A DNA stretch of 9,890 bases from Gammaproteobacteria bacterium (GCA_018903185.1 JAHIQV010000265.1:1-9890); one strand, 5' to 3'. Counted from the first letter of the stretch, positions 1 to 5,887 are shown. Program-made: numbers and translations. The notes: generated by a model not told the origin, from the sequence alone.

Positions 1-59
1 GCCGGGGAGATTTCCTGCTTGATTGGTCGTTCTCACTTTTTCCGCCTCAAATATAAGTA

Positions 60-73
60 TTGATTTATATCAA
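60..73. promoter_or_regulatory. FNR/ANR-type binding site (exact consensus)
   Basis: The sequence is TTGAT-TTAT-ATCAA, an exact match to the FNR/ANR consensus TTGAT-N4-ATCAA. The symmetry extends one base further on each side (59-74). On the minus strand an A/T-rich -10-like hexamer, TATATT, follows at 55-50. If that is the -10 of a leftward gene, the box would lie between -10 and -35, a position expected to repress. The regulated gene would be outside the window. The match is direct; the role is inferred. Confidence 0.65.
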
Positions 74-252
74 TGCCAATTAGAACAAATTCCGTGCACC
101 GCCCCACTCAGGGAATACCCAAACGCGCGACCCACACCCGTCAACCTTTTCTCAACGCTCAACGCCCGGGCGATTTCCCGGGTCAGTGTGTGCCGTCGGC
201 AGACACGGTTGCCCAGCGGGAGGTGTGGTGGAAGGGCTCATCCCTGCCTCGT

Positions 253-275
253 CGGACCGTGCCTTGCTCGGTCCG
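253..275. repeat. Small inverted repeat (7-bp stem, 9-nt loop)
   Basis: CGGACCG at 253-259 pairs perfectly with CGGTCCG at 269-275 around a 9-nt loop. No T-run follows on either strand, so it is not a typical intrinsic terminator. It could be an RNA hairpin in the leader of a leftward transcript, or a chance palindrome in G/C-rich DNA. Confidence 0.35.
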
Positions 276-315
276 CAGACCGGATCAGCCATGCGGGGGA
301 AACGTCGCGAGAGGT

Positions 316-329
316 TTGATTTATGTCAA
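316..329. promoter_or_regulatory. FNR/ANR-type binding site (one mismatch)
   Basis: The sequence is TTGAT-TTAT-GTCAA. It differs by one base from the FNR consensus and keeps both TTGA/TCAA cores. Read on the minus strand it differs from the box at 60-73 in only one of 14 bases, including the central four. It lies 111 bp beyond the end of the methyltransferase gene and 256 bp from the other box, so it may be a second site for the same leftward gene. A chance match is less likely given the near-identity to the first box. Confidence 0.5.
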
Positions 330-439
330 TTGTAGCGGCGAGACAGCCCGGTTTTTCTGACGCTGCGGCCAAATTCGGGCCAACCGGACCTGGCTTTCCG
401 ACCCTTGCAACGCCCCGGCAGGTGATCCGGGAAAACCAC

Positions 440-1372
440 TCAGCCCCTGCCGGCACGCAGCATGGCGCGCATGTCCTCGACCGAAACCGACTGGGCGGGA
501 CCCAGCGGCACACGGGGAGCGGGCTTGAAGGCGTGGCCGTAAATCACCTCGAAGGTGAGCAAGAGCCGCCCATCGTCGGATCGTGGCAGACCGTCTTCGA
601 TGGCCCGGCACAGATGGGCGTGCCAGGCGCGGGAACGCAGGCCCGGAAAACGCCCGGCGCTGAGATTGCGCCCGAGTTCGCGCAGGTCGCGCAGCAGGGG
701 CGCTGCGCCGCTGTACGACAGGTTGATGCGCTCCATGTCCATGACCGGCTCGGCAAACCCGCTGTGCACCAGCATGTCGCCCCAGTCGTGCATGTCGGTG
801 AACGCATGCGCCGGATCGGGCCAGCCCGCTCGCGCGTACACCGCCCGCAGCTCGCGCAGCGTGTCCGGGCCGAGACAGGAAAACATCAGAAAACCATCGG
901 TCTGGATGCGGCTGTGCCAGCGTTTCAGGATGTCCAGCGGCTGGGGTTCGTGGTGCAGGGCCATGTTGGCCCAGAGCATCGCCACGCGCGTGTCGTCGGT
1001 CGCGGCCTGCGGGTTGAAGGCACGGCGCCAGTGAGCCGGATTCCAGGCATGTCGGGCCGGCTCCTGCGTGGCCTGCAAGGCCCGCTGAAGATGTCGCGAT
1101 TCGACATGACACACCGCCTGCGGCAACTGTTCGCGCAAGCGCCGATGCGCCATCAGGCCGCCGTCCACCGGTTCCCAGTGCAGCCAGCTCGCTGGCGGGT
1201 CGCGAAACCATTTCAGACGCTCCGCCATGCGCGTGGCCACCTCTTCGTGCAGCCACGGGCTCTGGGTCCGCGACTGGCCGAGCCAGCGCAAAGCCGCGCG
1301 CGGATCAAGTCCAGGCACGGCAGAAACGGTTTCAGATGCGGTTTTCAAGGGTCGTCGGGTTTGCTCTGGCAC
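440..1372 (-). CDS. BioC-type SAM-dependent methyltransferase family protein with degenerate motif I
   Basis: The C-terminal two thirds resemble BioC, the malonyl-ACP O-methyltransferase that primes pimelate synthesis for biotin. Seen here: MLWANMALHH (about 132-141, where the family has the N-x-ALQW motif), LKRWHSRIQTDGFLMFSCLGPDTLRELR (150-176, described by its ends TDGFLMFS and PDTLREL), and a D-x-H-D-x-G-D / GFAEPVMDME stretch (193-213). The glycine-rich SAM loop expected near residues 63-72 is not recognisable; the stretch reads WLHWEPVDGG. Catalysis of the BioC reaction is therefore doubtful. I chose the GTG at 1372 (310 residues) because it lies just downstream of a TATACT -10 on the minus strand; an ATG at 1408 would overlap the comF start. 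No ribosome binding site decides the start. It is divergent from comF. Cytoplasmic. Confidence 0.7.
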   Translation of the reverse strand: MPEQTRRPLKTASETVSAVPGLDPRAALRWLGQSRTQSPWLHEEVATRMAERLKWFRDPPASWLHWEPVDGGLMAHRRLREQLPQAVCHVESRHLQRALQATQEPARHAWNPAHWRRAFNPQAATDDTRVAMLWANMALHHEPQPLDILKRWHSRIQTDGFLMFSCLGPDTLRELRAVYARAGWPDPAHAFTDMHDWGDMLVHSGFAEPVMDMERINLSYSGAAPLLRDLRELGRNLSAGRFPGLRSRAWHAHLCRAIEDGLPRSDDGRLLLTFEVIYGHAFKPAPRVPLGPAQSVSVEDMRAMLRAGRG

Positions 1373-1392
1373 GCGGTTGCGGCGTCGGCGCC

Positions 1393-1400
1393 AGTATATT
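1393..1400. promoter_or_regulatory. Overlapping divergent -10 elements between methyltransferase and comF
   Basis: On the plus strand TATATT (1395-1400) lies six bases before the comF ATG at 1407. On the minus strand TATACT (1398-1393) lies about 20 bases before the methyltransferase GTG. The two hexamers overlap by four bases, so the two promoters would compete for RNA polymerase. No good -35 is visible for either. The hexamers are seen; promoter function is inferred. Confidence 0.5.
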
Positions 1401-1406
1401 GGCCCC

Positions 1407-2144
1407 ATGTCCGGCAAACACACTCTGCACCAGCTCATGCAGCGCCTGCCCGGCACGTGTCAGGTCTGCGGGCGCTGGCCTTCGATGCCGGTGTGCACGA
1501 CCTGTGAAACACGCCACGCACCACCGGTAGCCCGCTGCCCGACCTGTGCCCGGCGCCTGCCGCCAGGGTCCGCCCACTGCGGCGCGTGCCTGACGCAAAG
1601 CGAGGGTGGCGGCCCGACATGTCTCCACGCCCTCGTGGCCGCGGTGGACTACGCCTACCCGTGGGACGGGTTGATCGCCCGTTTCAAGTTCCGGGGCGAG
1701 CCCGGCTGGGCCGGTCCGCTGGCCGCCCTCATGTTGCGTCAGCCGGGGGGGCGCGAGTTGCTGGACACGTGCGATGTGATGGTGCCTGTCCCGGTCACGG
1801 CTTCCCGGCTGGCCGAGCGGGGCTACAACCAGTCGTGGGAACTGATCAAGGCCTTGCGCCGGCAGGCGGTCGATATCCGGGCGTTCGCGCTGGCCGATGC
1901 GCTGGTGCGCATCGGCAACGCGCCCGACCAGCACCCGCTGCCCCGTGAACAGCGGTTGCGCAACCTGCAGGGCAGCTTTGTCACCCATCCTCAACATGTC
2001 GCGCGCCTGCGGAAGACCCATGTGCTCCTGGTGGACGATGTCAGCACCACCGGTACCACGCTCAACGCCGCCGCGCAGGCCCTGCTGCAGGCGGGCGCGG
2101 GGCGGGTCAGCGCCCTGGTTCTGGCCCGCACGAGCGCCCACTGA
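1407..2144 (+). CDS. comF: ComF family protein (zinc-ribbon plus phosphoribosyltransferase domain)
   Basis: A cytoplasmic 245-residue protein of the ComF/GntX family, linked to DNA uptake or use of external DNA; its exact biochemical role is unsettled. The N-terminus carries paired Cys motifs that fit a zinc-binding double ribbon: C18/C21, C30/C33, C44/C47 and C58/C61. A family signature RLAERGYNQ lies at 134-142, followed by the conserved R-x-x-NLQGSF region (184-191). The PRPP-binding loop VLLVDDVSTTGTT is at 206-218. Length is normal. The ATG at 1407 is chosen because the Cys motifs start soon after it and because the frame upstream overlaps the divergent gene. There is no ribosome binding site, but a TATATT hexamer ends six bases before the ATG, which suggests leaderless translation. 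trmL follows after 173 bp. Confidence 0.9.
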   Translation: MSGKHTLHQLMQRLPGTCQVCGRWPSMPVCTTCETRHAPPVARCPTCARRLPPGSAHCGACLTQSEGGGPTCLHALVAAVDYAYPWDGLIARFKFRGEPGWAGPLAALMLRQPGGRELLDTCDVMVPVPVTASRLAERGYNQSWELIKALRRQAVDIRAFALADALVRIGNAPDQHPLPREQRLRNLQGSFVTHPQHVARLRKTHVLLVDDVSTTGTTLNAAAQALLQAGAGRVSALVLARTSAH

Positions 2145-2232
2145 ATTTCACCCACTTCTGATCAAAAGCAAAGCCGGTTGCGATGAAAAACAAGGAGCGA
2201 AGCGATGCCCCGAGAGCACACGGAATTGCGCT

Positions 2233-2238
2233 TATCAT
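2233..2238 (+). promoter_or_regulatory. Possible -10 element for trmL
   Basis: TATCAT matches the sigma-70 -10 consensus in five of six positions and lies 80 bp before the trmL start in a 173-bp gap. No good -35 is visible 16-18 bp upstream. It is the only plausible -10 noticed in this gap. No terminator is evident between comF and trmL, so read-through from comF is also possible. Confidence 0.25.
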
Positions 2239-2317
2239 CGCTGGAAAGCAGGGAGCACACTAGGTCAGGCCAACGGCCCGACTCGTTGCGCGCGCCACAG
2301 CACCTTGACCTGCATCC

Positions 2318-2791
2318 ATGTTCCACATCGTTCTTGTTGCGCCCGAAATTCCACCCAACACGGGGAATGTCATCCGGCTCAGCGCCAACACGGGTTGCAC
2401 ACTGCACCTGATCGAGCCCCTGGGCTTTTCGATGGACGACAAGCAGATGCGGCGAGCGGGCCTGGACTACCACGAGTACGCCCAGGTCCGTCGCCACGCC
2501 GACTGGACCCGATTTCTCGAATCCGAACAACCCGATCCGCAGCGCCTGTTTGCCTGCACCACCCGCAGCAGCCGCAGCGTGTACGACAACCGCTTCCAGC
2601 CCGGCGACTGGCTGGTGTTCGGCTCGGAAACGCAGGGCCTGCCCGAAGCTGTGCGATCGCTGTTCCCCGACAGCCAGCGCCTGCGCCTGCCCATGGTCGA
2701 GGGCCAGCGCAGCCTGAACCTGTCCAACGCGGTGGCGGTGGTTGTTTACGAAGCCTGGCGCCAGCAGGACTTCGGGACCACACATCTGTGA
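2318..2791 (+). CDS. trmL: tRNA (cytidine(34)-2'-O)-methyltransferase TrmL
   Basis: A small SPOUT methyltransferase that 2'-O-methylates the wobble base of certain tRNA-Leu species with SAM as donor; the family works as a homodimer in the cytoplasm. All three SPOUT motifs are present: PPNTGNVIR (12-20), FGSETQGLP (101-109) and RSLNLSNAVA (131-140). These form the knotted SAM site and dimer interface in characterised members. The 157-residue length equals that of the family, and the N-terminus MFHIVLVAPEIPPNTGN is typical, which fixes the ATG at 2318. No ribosome binding site precedes it. The bases TGCATCC before the ATG recur exactly before the DUF1841 start. The next gene is 145 bp away. Confidence 0.95.
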   Translation: MFHIVLVAPEIPPNTGNVIRLSANTGCTLHLIEPLGFSMDDKQMRRAGLDYHEYAQVRRHADWTRFLESEQPDPQRLFACTTRSSRSVYDNRFQPGDWLVFGSETQGLPEAVRSLFPDSQRLRLPMVEGQRSLNLSNAVAVVVYEAWRQQDFGTTHL

Positions 2792-2850
2792 AAACAGTCA
2801 CTGTTGCACTGGGGAGCTACCCCCACACATCGGCTCAGGTCGCCGACACA

Positions 2851-2940
2851 ATGTTGAACTTTCTTTGCCCGCGTCGAGCGAGACCCGCCGCCGCACAACT
2901 TACCCCTGCGCCCCATCAGGTCGCCCGGAGGCCCGCGTGA
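2851..2940 (+). CDS. Possible 29-residue upstream ORF overlapping the next gene by GTGA
   Basis: An ATG at 2851 opens a frame that ends with TGA at 2938-2940, overlapping the GTG start (2937-2939) of the next gene in a four-base GTGA junction of the kind that couples translation. The predicted peptide starts MLNFLCPRR and is rich in Pro, Ala and Arg, much as random G/C-rich sequence would be. There is no ribosome binding site before its ATG. It may be a regulatory leader peptide or chance. Confidence 0.2.
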   Translation: MLNFLCPRRARPAAAQLTPAPHQVARRPA

Positions 2941-3260
2941 TTCCAACCATTGCCAAGATCATCAAGGGGACGCTCAGTCCGCGCTCGAACGCGCGCAAGA
3001 CGCCCACCCTGAAGGATCTTCAAGTCATTCGCAACGCCCTGCTTCATTGCGTGGAGGACTGCGACAGCGCGCCTGCGCAACGGTTGCGCCACAAAATTGC
3101 CCACACCCAGACAGCGAAAGAGTTGTGGATGCTGCGCAACGATGCCTACCAGCTGATTTCCCAACAACACAACCAGACCGCAGCGGCCAATCGCATCAAC
3201 GACCTGATGTCGGCCTTCGAAGGCTGGCTCGAACCCAGCCAGCTGGTGCGCATCAAATAA
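2937..3260 (+). CDS. Hypothetical protein, 107 residues
   Basis: I do not recognise this family. Its start is unusually clear for this window: GTG at 2937 with a strong CGGAGG at 2926-2931, five bases upstream. The protein is soluble, with no signal peptide or membrane segment. It appears mostly helical, with a basic N-terminal part (IIKGTLSPRSNARK, about 8-21), two Cys (C38, C42) in LLHCVEDC, an Arg/His-rich middle, and an ending EGWLEPSQLVRIK. Composition resembles a real protein (balanced Asn, Gln, Leu, Ile) rather than the Arg/Ala/Pro bias of shadow frames. It lies alone, 145 bp after trmL and converging on the MaoC gene with an 18-bp gap. Probably a lineage-restricted conserved protein. 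Confidence 0.75.
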   Translation: MIPTIAKIIKGTLSPRSNARKTPTLKDLQVIRNALLHCVEDCDSAPAQRLRHKIAHTQTAKELWMLRNDAYQLISQQHNQTAAANRINDLMSAFEGWLEPSQLVRIK

Positions 3261-3278
3261 CGGGACCGGGTGCGCGGC

Positions 3279-3734
3279 TCACGGATAGCGGCGCACCAGC
3301 GACTCGGCCACACACACCGGTTTGTCGGCGCCCTCGCGCTCGACCGCCACCGACCACAGCATCTGCAGCCCGTCGCGCTCGATCGGTTCGGCACTGAGCA
3401 GGGTCAGCCGCCCGCGCAACCGGCTGCCCACCGGCACCGGGGCCGTGAAACGCACCTTGTTGAGCCCGTAGTTCACGCCCACGCCGGCGCGCCGGATTTC
3501 GAACGACGAATCGAAAAACACCGGCAGCAGCGACAGTGTGAGAAAACCGTGCGCAATGGGTGCGCCAAACGGACCGGCGCGCGCGCGCTCCACATCGACA
3601 TGGATCCACTGGTGATCCCCGGTGGCTTCGGCGAACCGGTTGACCTGCTCCTGGGTGATGGTGACCCAGTCGCTCACGGCCACTTCCTGCCCCACACACG
3701 CGGCCAGATCGGCCAGGGTTTCAAAGGTTTTCAT
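3279..3734 (-). CDS. MaoC-like (R-specific enoyl-CoA hydratase type) dehydratase, NodN-like subgroup
   Basis: A single hot-dog domain protein of 151 residues. The hydratase-2 signature lies at about 38-63: T-G-D-H-Q-W-I-H, then PFGAPIAHG. The likely catalytic pair is D40 and H45, by analogy with R-hydratases, which add water across trans-2-enoyl-CoA. The early ITQEQVNRFAEATGD segment is typical of the NodN/Rv0130-like group. The true substrate is unknown; fatty acyl or aromatic-derived enoyl-CoA is most likely. The ATG at 3734 gives the family length; the frame stays open further upstream only as a shadow of the ParA gene. Only a weak GGA precedes the start, and that GGA lies within a perfect inverted repeat (3736-3779). 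It is the last of three leftward genes, 70 bp after the ParA gene. Cytoplasmic. Confidence 0.85.
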   Translation of the reverse strand: MKTFETLADLAACVGQEVAVSDWVTITQEQVNRFAEATGDHQWIHVDVERARAGPFGAPIAHGFLTLSLLPVFFDSSFEIRRAGVGVNYGLNKVRFTAPVPVGSRLRGRLTLLSAEPIERDGLQMLWSVAVEREGADKPVCVAESLVRRYP

Positions 3735-3735
3735 G

Positions 3736-3779
3736 GGGTCCGACTCTAGCCGGCAAGCAACACCCGAGGTGTCGGACCC
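3736..3779 (-). repeat. Perfect 9-bp inverted repeat covering the MaoC gene leader
   Basis: GGGTCCGAC (3736-3744) is the exact reverse complement of GTCGGACCC (3771-3779), with a 26-nt spacer. In the leftward transcript the second arm ends one base before the ATG and includes the only purine-rich stretch that could act as ribosome binding site. A second short hairpin, ACACC-CGA-GGTGT (3760-3772), overlaps one arm by two bases, so the two stems would compete. It may be a translational switch, a transcript-stabilising hairpin between parA-like and MaoC genes, or a protein operator. Confidence 0.5.
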
Positions 3780-3804
3780 GCGACAAGCTGCGCCTCCGCT
3801 GGTA

Positions 3805-4422
3805 TCAGCGGTCCAGCCAGTCGCAGATGCCCTGCCATTGCTGCAGGTCCTTCTCGACCCGGCTCGGCGCAACATCAAACACGGTGAGACCCCGTGCGGC
3901 GAGGTGGATGTAGTTCTGCGTGTCGCGCAGATAACCCAGCACCGGCAGGCCGAGGCTGTCCACGAACTCGTGCAGCTTGTCGGCGGCGATGGTGCGCGCA
4001 TCGACGCGCATGCCGACGATACCGATGTCGAGCTGGTCGGCGTGGCGCGTCTCGGCCAGCTCGTCGAGAAACGCACGGGTCGCGTAGATGTCAAAAATGC
4101 TGGGCTGCAAGGGAACCAGCACCTTGTCGGCCAGCTTGAGCACGTCCTTGAAACGCCAGCCGTGCAGGCCGGCCGGGGTGTCGAGCACCACGTGCGAGGT
4201 GTCGCGAGGCGGGCGGGCGATCAGGTCGTGCGAGATGTTCCAGGTGGTGATGGGGCGGGCCGTCTCCGGCCGCAGCCGCAGCCAGAGTGCAGAAGACTGC
4301 TGCCGGTCCGCATCGCCCAGCATGACGCCGTGCCCCTGGCTGGCGAAATAACCGGCCACGTTGGTGGACAGCGTGGACTTGCCCACGCCCCCCTTGGGAT
4401 TCGCAACCACCACGACCGGCAT
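3805..4422 (-). CDS. ParA family ATPase (orphan)
   Basis: A 205-residue P-loop ATPase of the ParA/MinD superfamily. It begins MPVVVVANPKGGVGKST: the deviant Walker A is KGGVGKS at 10-16, with signature lysine K10 and P-loop lysine K15. A Walker A' region GDADRQQSS (36-44) and Walker B VVLDTPAGL (78-86) follow. It matches short single-domain ParA proteins with no N-terminal DNA-binding domain and no obvious amphipathic membrane helix. No ParB or parS candidate is seen, so it is unlikely to be the main chromosome segregation pair; such orphans often position other cargo. The ATG at 4422 is supported by GAGGAG at 4429-4434, six bases upstream. It follows the TauE gene by 47 bp; a GATAACAT sequence in that gap could be a weak -10. 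Cytoplasmic. Confidence 0.9.
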   Translation of the reverse strand: MPVVVVANPKGGVGKSTLSTNVAGYFASQGHGVMLGDADRQQSSALWLRLRPETARPITTWNISHDLIARPPRDTSHVVLDTPAGLHGWRFKDVLKLADKVLVPLQPSIFDIYATRAFLDELAETRHADQLDIGIVGMRVDARTIAADKLHEFVDSLGLPVLGYLRDTQNYIHLAARGLTVFDVAPSRVEKDLQQWQGICDWLDR

Positions 4423-4469
4423 ATCCAGCTCCTCGTTGTCTGAAACTGGGCCTATGTTATCGCCACCCT

Positions 4470-5219
4470 TCAGCGCCAGGCGTCCCACACCAGCTTGATG
4501 CCGGTAAGGAACATGCCGGTGTAGACCAGACGGTAGAACAGCAGTGGCTTGATGCGGTGCGCGATGCGCACCCCCACCCAGACCCCGATCGGCGCAAACG
4601 GCAGCAGCGCCAGCGAGGTCAGCATGTTGCGCACGTCGAGCAGGCCGAGCCAGGCGTAAGGGATCCACTTCGAGATGTTGATGAAGAAAAAGAAGAAGGC
4701 CATGGTGCCGGTGAACAGCACCGGCGAGAGCCGCAGCGGGATCACATAGGCGTTGATCGGCGGGCCGCCGGCGTGGGCGATGAAGCTGGTGAAGCCCGAT
4801 GTCGCCGTCAGGATGGCGCCCACCCATTTCGGCGGCGGCGGGCTGTCGGCCCTGGGCGGAAACAGCAGGCGCTGGGCCAGAAACAGCAGGGTGAATCCGC
4901 CCACGATACCGGCCACCACTTTGGCGTCCAGTGCCTTGAACAGCAGCGCGCCGATCACGATGCCGATCAGGCCAAAGGGCAGCAGGAAACGCAGCAGCTG
5001 CCGGTCCACGTTCTTTCGAAACGCCGCCATGCCCAGCAAGTCCATCACCAGCAGCACCGGCATCAGGATCGCGGCGGCCTGCGGCACCGTGACCGCCAGC
5101 GCCATCATGGGCACGGCGAGTGAACCGAAGCCGGCACCAAAACCGCTCTTGCTCACCCCCAGCAGCAGCACAGCGGGAATCGACACAGCGTAGAAGTACG
5201 GGTCGGTGATCAGGGGCAT
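4470..5219 (-). CDS. Sulfite exporter TauE/SafE family permease
   Basis: A 249-residue inner-membrane protein with about seven or eight hydrophobic segments. The two halves each start with a conserved Gly-rich element: GVSKSGFGAGFGS (21-33) and GFTSFIAHAGGPPIN (142-156), typical of TauE/SafE (DUF81) proteins. These carry small organic or sulfur-containing anions such as sulfite or sulfoacetate across the membrane; the substrate of this one cannot be told. The length is normal. The ATG at 5219 matches the family N-terminus, but no ribosome binding site precedes it. Its start lies only 17 bp from the divergent TRIC gene. The ParA-like gene follows by 47 bp, so co-transcription is possible. Confidence 0.9.
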   Translation of the reverse strand: MPLITDPYFYAVSIPAVLLLGVSKSGFGAGFGSLAVPMMALAVTVPQAAAILMPVLLVMDLLGMAAFRKNVDRQLLRFLLPFGLIGIVIGALLFKALDAKVVAGIVGGFTLLFLAQRLLFPPRADSPPPPKWVGAILTATSGFTSFIAHAGGPPINAYVIPLRLSPVLFTGTMAFFFFFINISKWIPYAWLGLLDVRNMLTSLALLPFAPIGVWVGVRIAHRIKPLLFYRLVYTGMFLTGIKLVWDAWR

Positions 5220-5224
5220 GGGGC

Positions 5225-5230
5225 GACAAT
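5225..5230 (+). promoter_or_regulatory. -10-like element in a 17-bp divergent gap
   Basis: GACAAT matches the sigma-70 -10 consensus in four of six positions and ends six bases before the TRIC ATG at 5237. It is the core of the palindrome CGACAATCG (5224-5232, with the central A unpaired). Read on the minus strand, GATTGT likewise ends six bases before the TauE ATG, but matches the consensus in only three of six positions. The gap has no room for leaders with ribosome binding sites on both sides. Confidence 0.4.
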
Positions 5231-5236
5231 CGGGCG

Positions 5237-5875
5237 ATGCAAAACGTTCAATTCTGGGGTGAGACCCTGCGTCTGCTGGTGGAGCTGGCGGGCACGGCGG
5301 CTTTCGCGCTCGCCGGGATCATGGAGGGCGCGCGCAAGCGGCTCGATGCGGTCGGCGTGTGCGTGGTCGGTTTCCTCACCGCCTTCGGCGGCGGCACGCT
5401 GCGCGACCTGCTGCTGGACCAGCGGCCGTTCTTCTGGGTGCGCCATGTGGAGATCTTGTGGGGGGTGCTGGCCCTGTGCGTGCTGGCCATGCTGTTCTTG
5501 CGGGTGCGCCATTTTGCCCTGACCGAAAAGGCCATCCAGTGGCCCGACGCGCTGGGCCTGGGCCTGTTCGCCGCCACTGGCGTTCACCAGGCGCTGCTGC
5601 TGGAACTGCCCGCGCTGGTGGCCGTGCTCATGGGCCTGATCACGGGCGTGTTCGGCGGCGTGCTGCGCGACGTGGTGTGCAATGAGATCCCGACCGCGTT
5701 CCACGACCACCGGCCCTACGCGGTGTGTGCCTTCGTGGGCGGCTGGGTGTATGTGGGCCTGTGGCAACTGGACGCGCCCGGCTGGCTGGCGCTGGTCGCC
5801 TGCGTGGCCGTCACGGCCGGGCTGCGGGCGCTGGCGCTGTGGCGCAACTGGCAGCTGCCCGCCTGGCGCACCTGA
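5237..5875 (+). CDS. Trimeric intracellular cation channel (TRIC/UPF0126) family membrane protein
   Basis: A 212-residue membrane protein of the bacterial TRIC family (UPF0126, YicG-like), which forms homotrimeric potassium-permeable channels in characterised members. The internal duplication is visible: the first half carries GGGTLRDLLLD (51-61) and the second GGVLRDVVCNE (140-150). Each lies inside a three-helix unit, with a seventh hydrophobic segment at about 182-202. An early acidic-glycine region, GTAAFALAGIMEGARK (19-34), is also characteristic. The length is normal. The ATG at 5237 is the only sensible start; no ribosome binding site precedes it, and a -10-like GACAAT ends six bases upstream, suggesting leaderless translation. 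It is divergent from the TauE gene and converges on the flavin reductase gene with a 12-bp gap and no terminator. Confidence 0.92.
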   Translation: MQNVQFWGETLRLLVELAGTAAFALAGIMEGARKRLDAVGVCVVGFLTAFGGGTLRDLLLDQRPFFWVRHVEILWGVLALCVLAMLFLRVRHFALTEKAIQWPDALGLGLFAATGVHQALLLELPALVAVLMGLITGVFGGVLRDVVCNEIPTAFHDHRPYAVCAFVGGWVYVGLWQLDAPGWLALVACVAVTAGLRALALWRNWQLPAWRT

Positions 5876-5887
5876 GCGGACCGCCGA

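Larger units (their letters stand above)
1..439. other. Non-coding region left of the methyltransferase gene
   Basis: No credible gene is seen on either strand. The reading frames that cross it have no ribosome binding site, no family-like sequence, and compositions typical of shadows. It holds two FNR-type boxes (listed separately), an A/T-rich stretch at about 49-90 that contrasts with the G/C-rich surroundings, and several small inverted repeats: a 10-bp palindrome at 163-172, a CCCGGG pair at 165-170 and 177-182, and a 7-bp stem at 253-275. The layout suggests the upstream control region of a gene transcribed leftward whose start lies beyond position 1. Which gene that is cannot be seen here. 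Confidence 0.6.

Noticed and set aside
165..182. CCCGGG pair around six bases as a terminator for a leftward transcript
   Set aside because: No T-run follows on either strand, and short G/C palindromes are common in this composition.
1367..1380. Sigma-54-like TGGCACG...TTGC upstream of comF
   Set aside because: The GG and GC are nine bases apart rather than the strictly required ten, so it should not work as a -24/-12 promoter.
323..1507. Long open frame on the plus strand opposite the methyltransferase gene (394 codons)
   Set aside because: Composition is rich in Arg, His, Gln and Val with no family-like motif, and no ribosome binding site. It mirrors the G/C-rich codon pattern of the real gene on the other strand.
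2183..2263. 26-codon frame in the comF-trmL gap
   Set aside because: No ribosome binding site, no junction with trmL, and no supporting feature.
2205..2411. 68-codon frame before trmL with AAGGAG seven bases upstream
   Set aside because: It runs about 90 bases into trmL in another frame and the peptide has no protein-like pattern. The ribosome binding site match alone is not enough.
3279..5229. Apparent N-terminal extensions of the MaoC and ParA-like proteins, suggesting fusions
   Set aside because: The frames merely stay open through the upstream genes in another frame. Family lengths and N-termini place the starts at 3734 and 4422.
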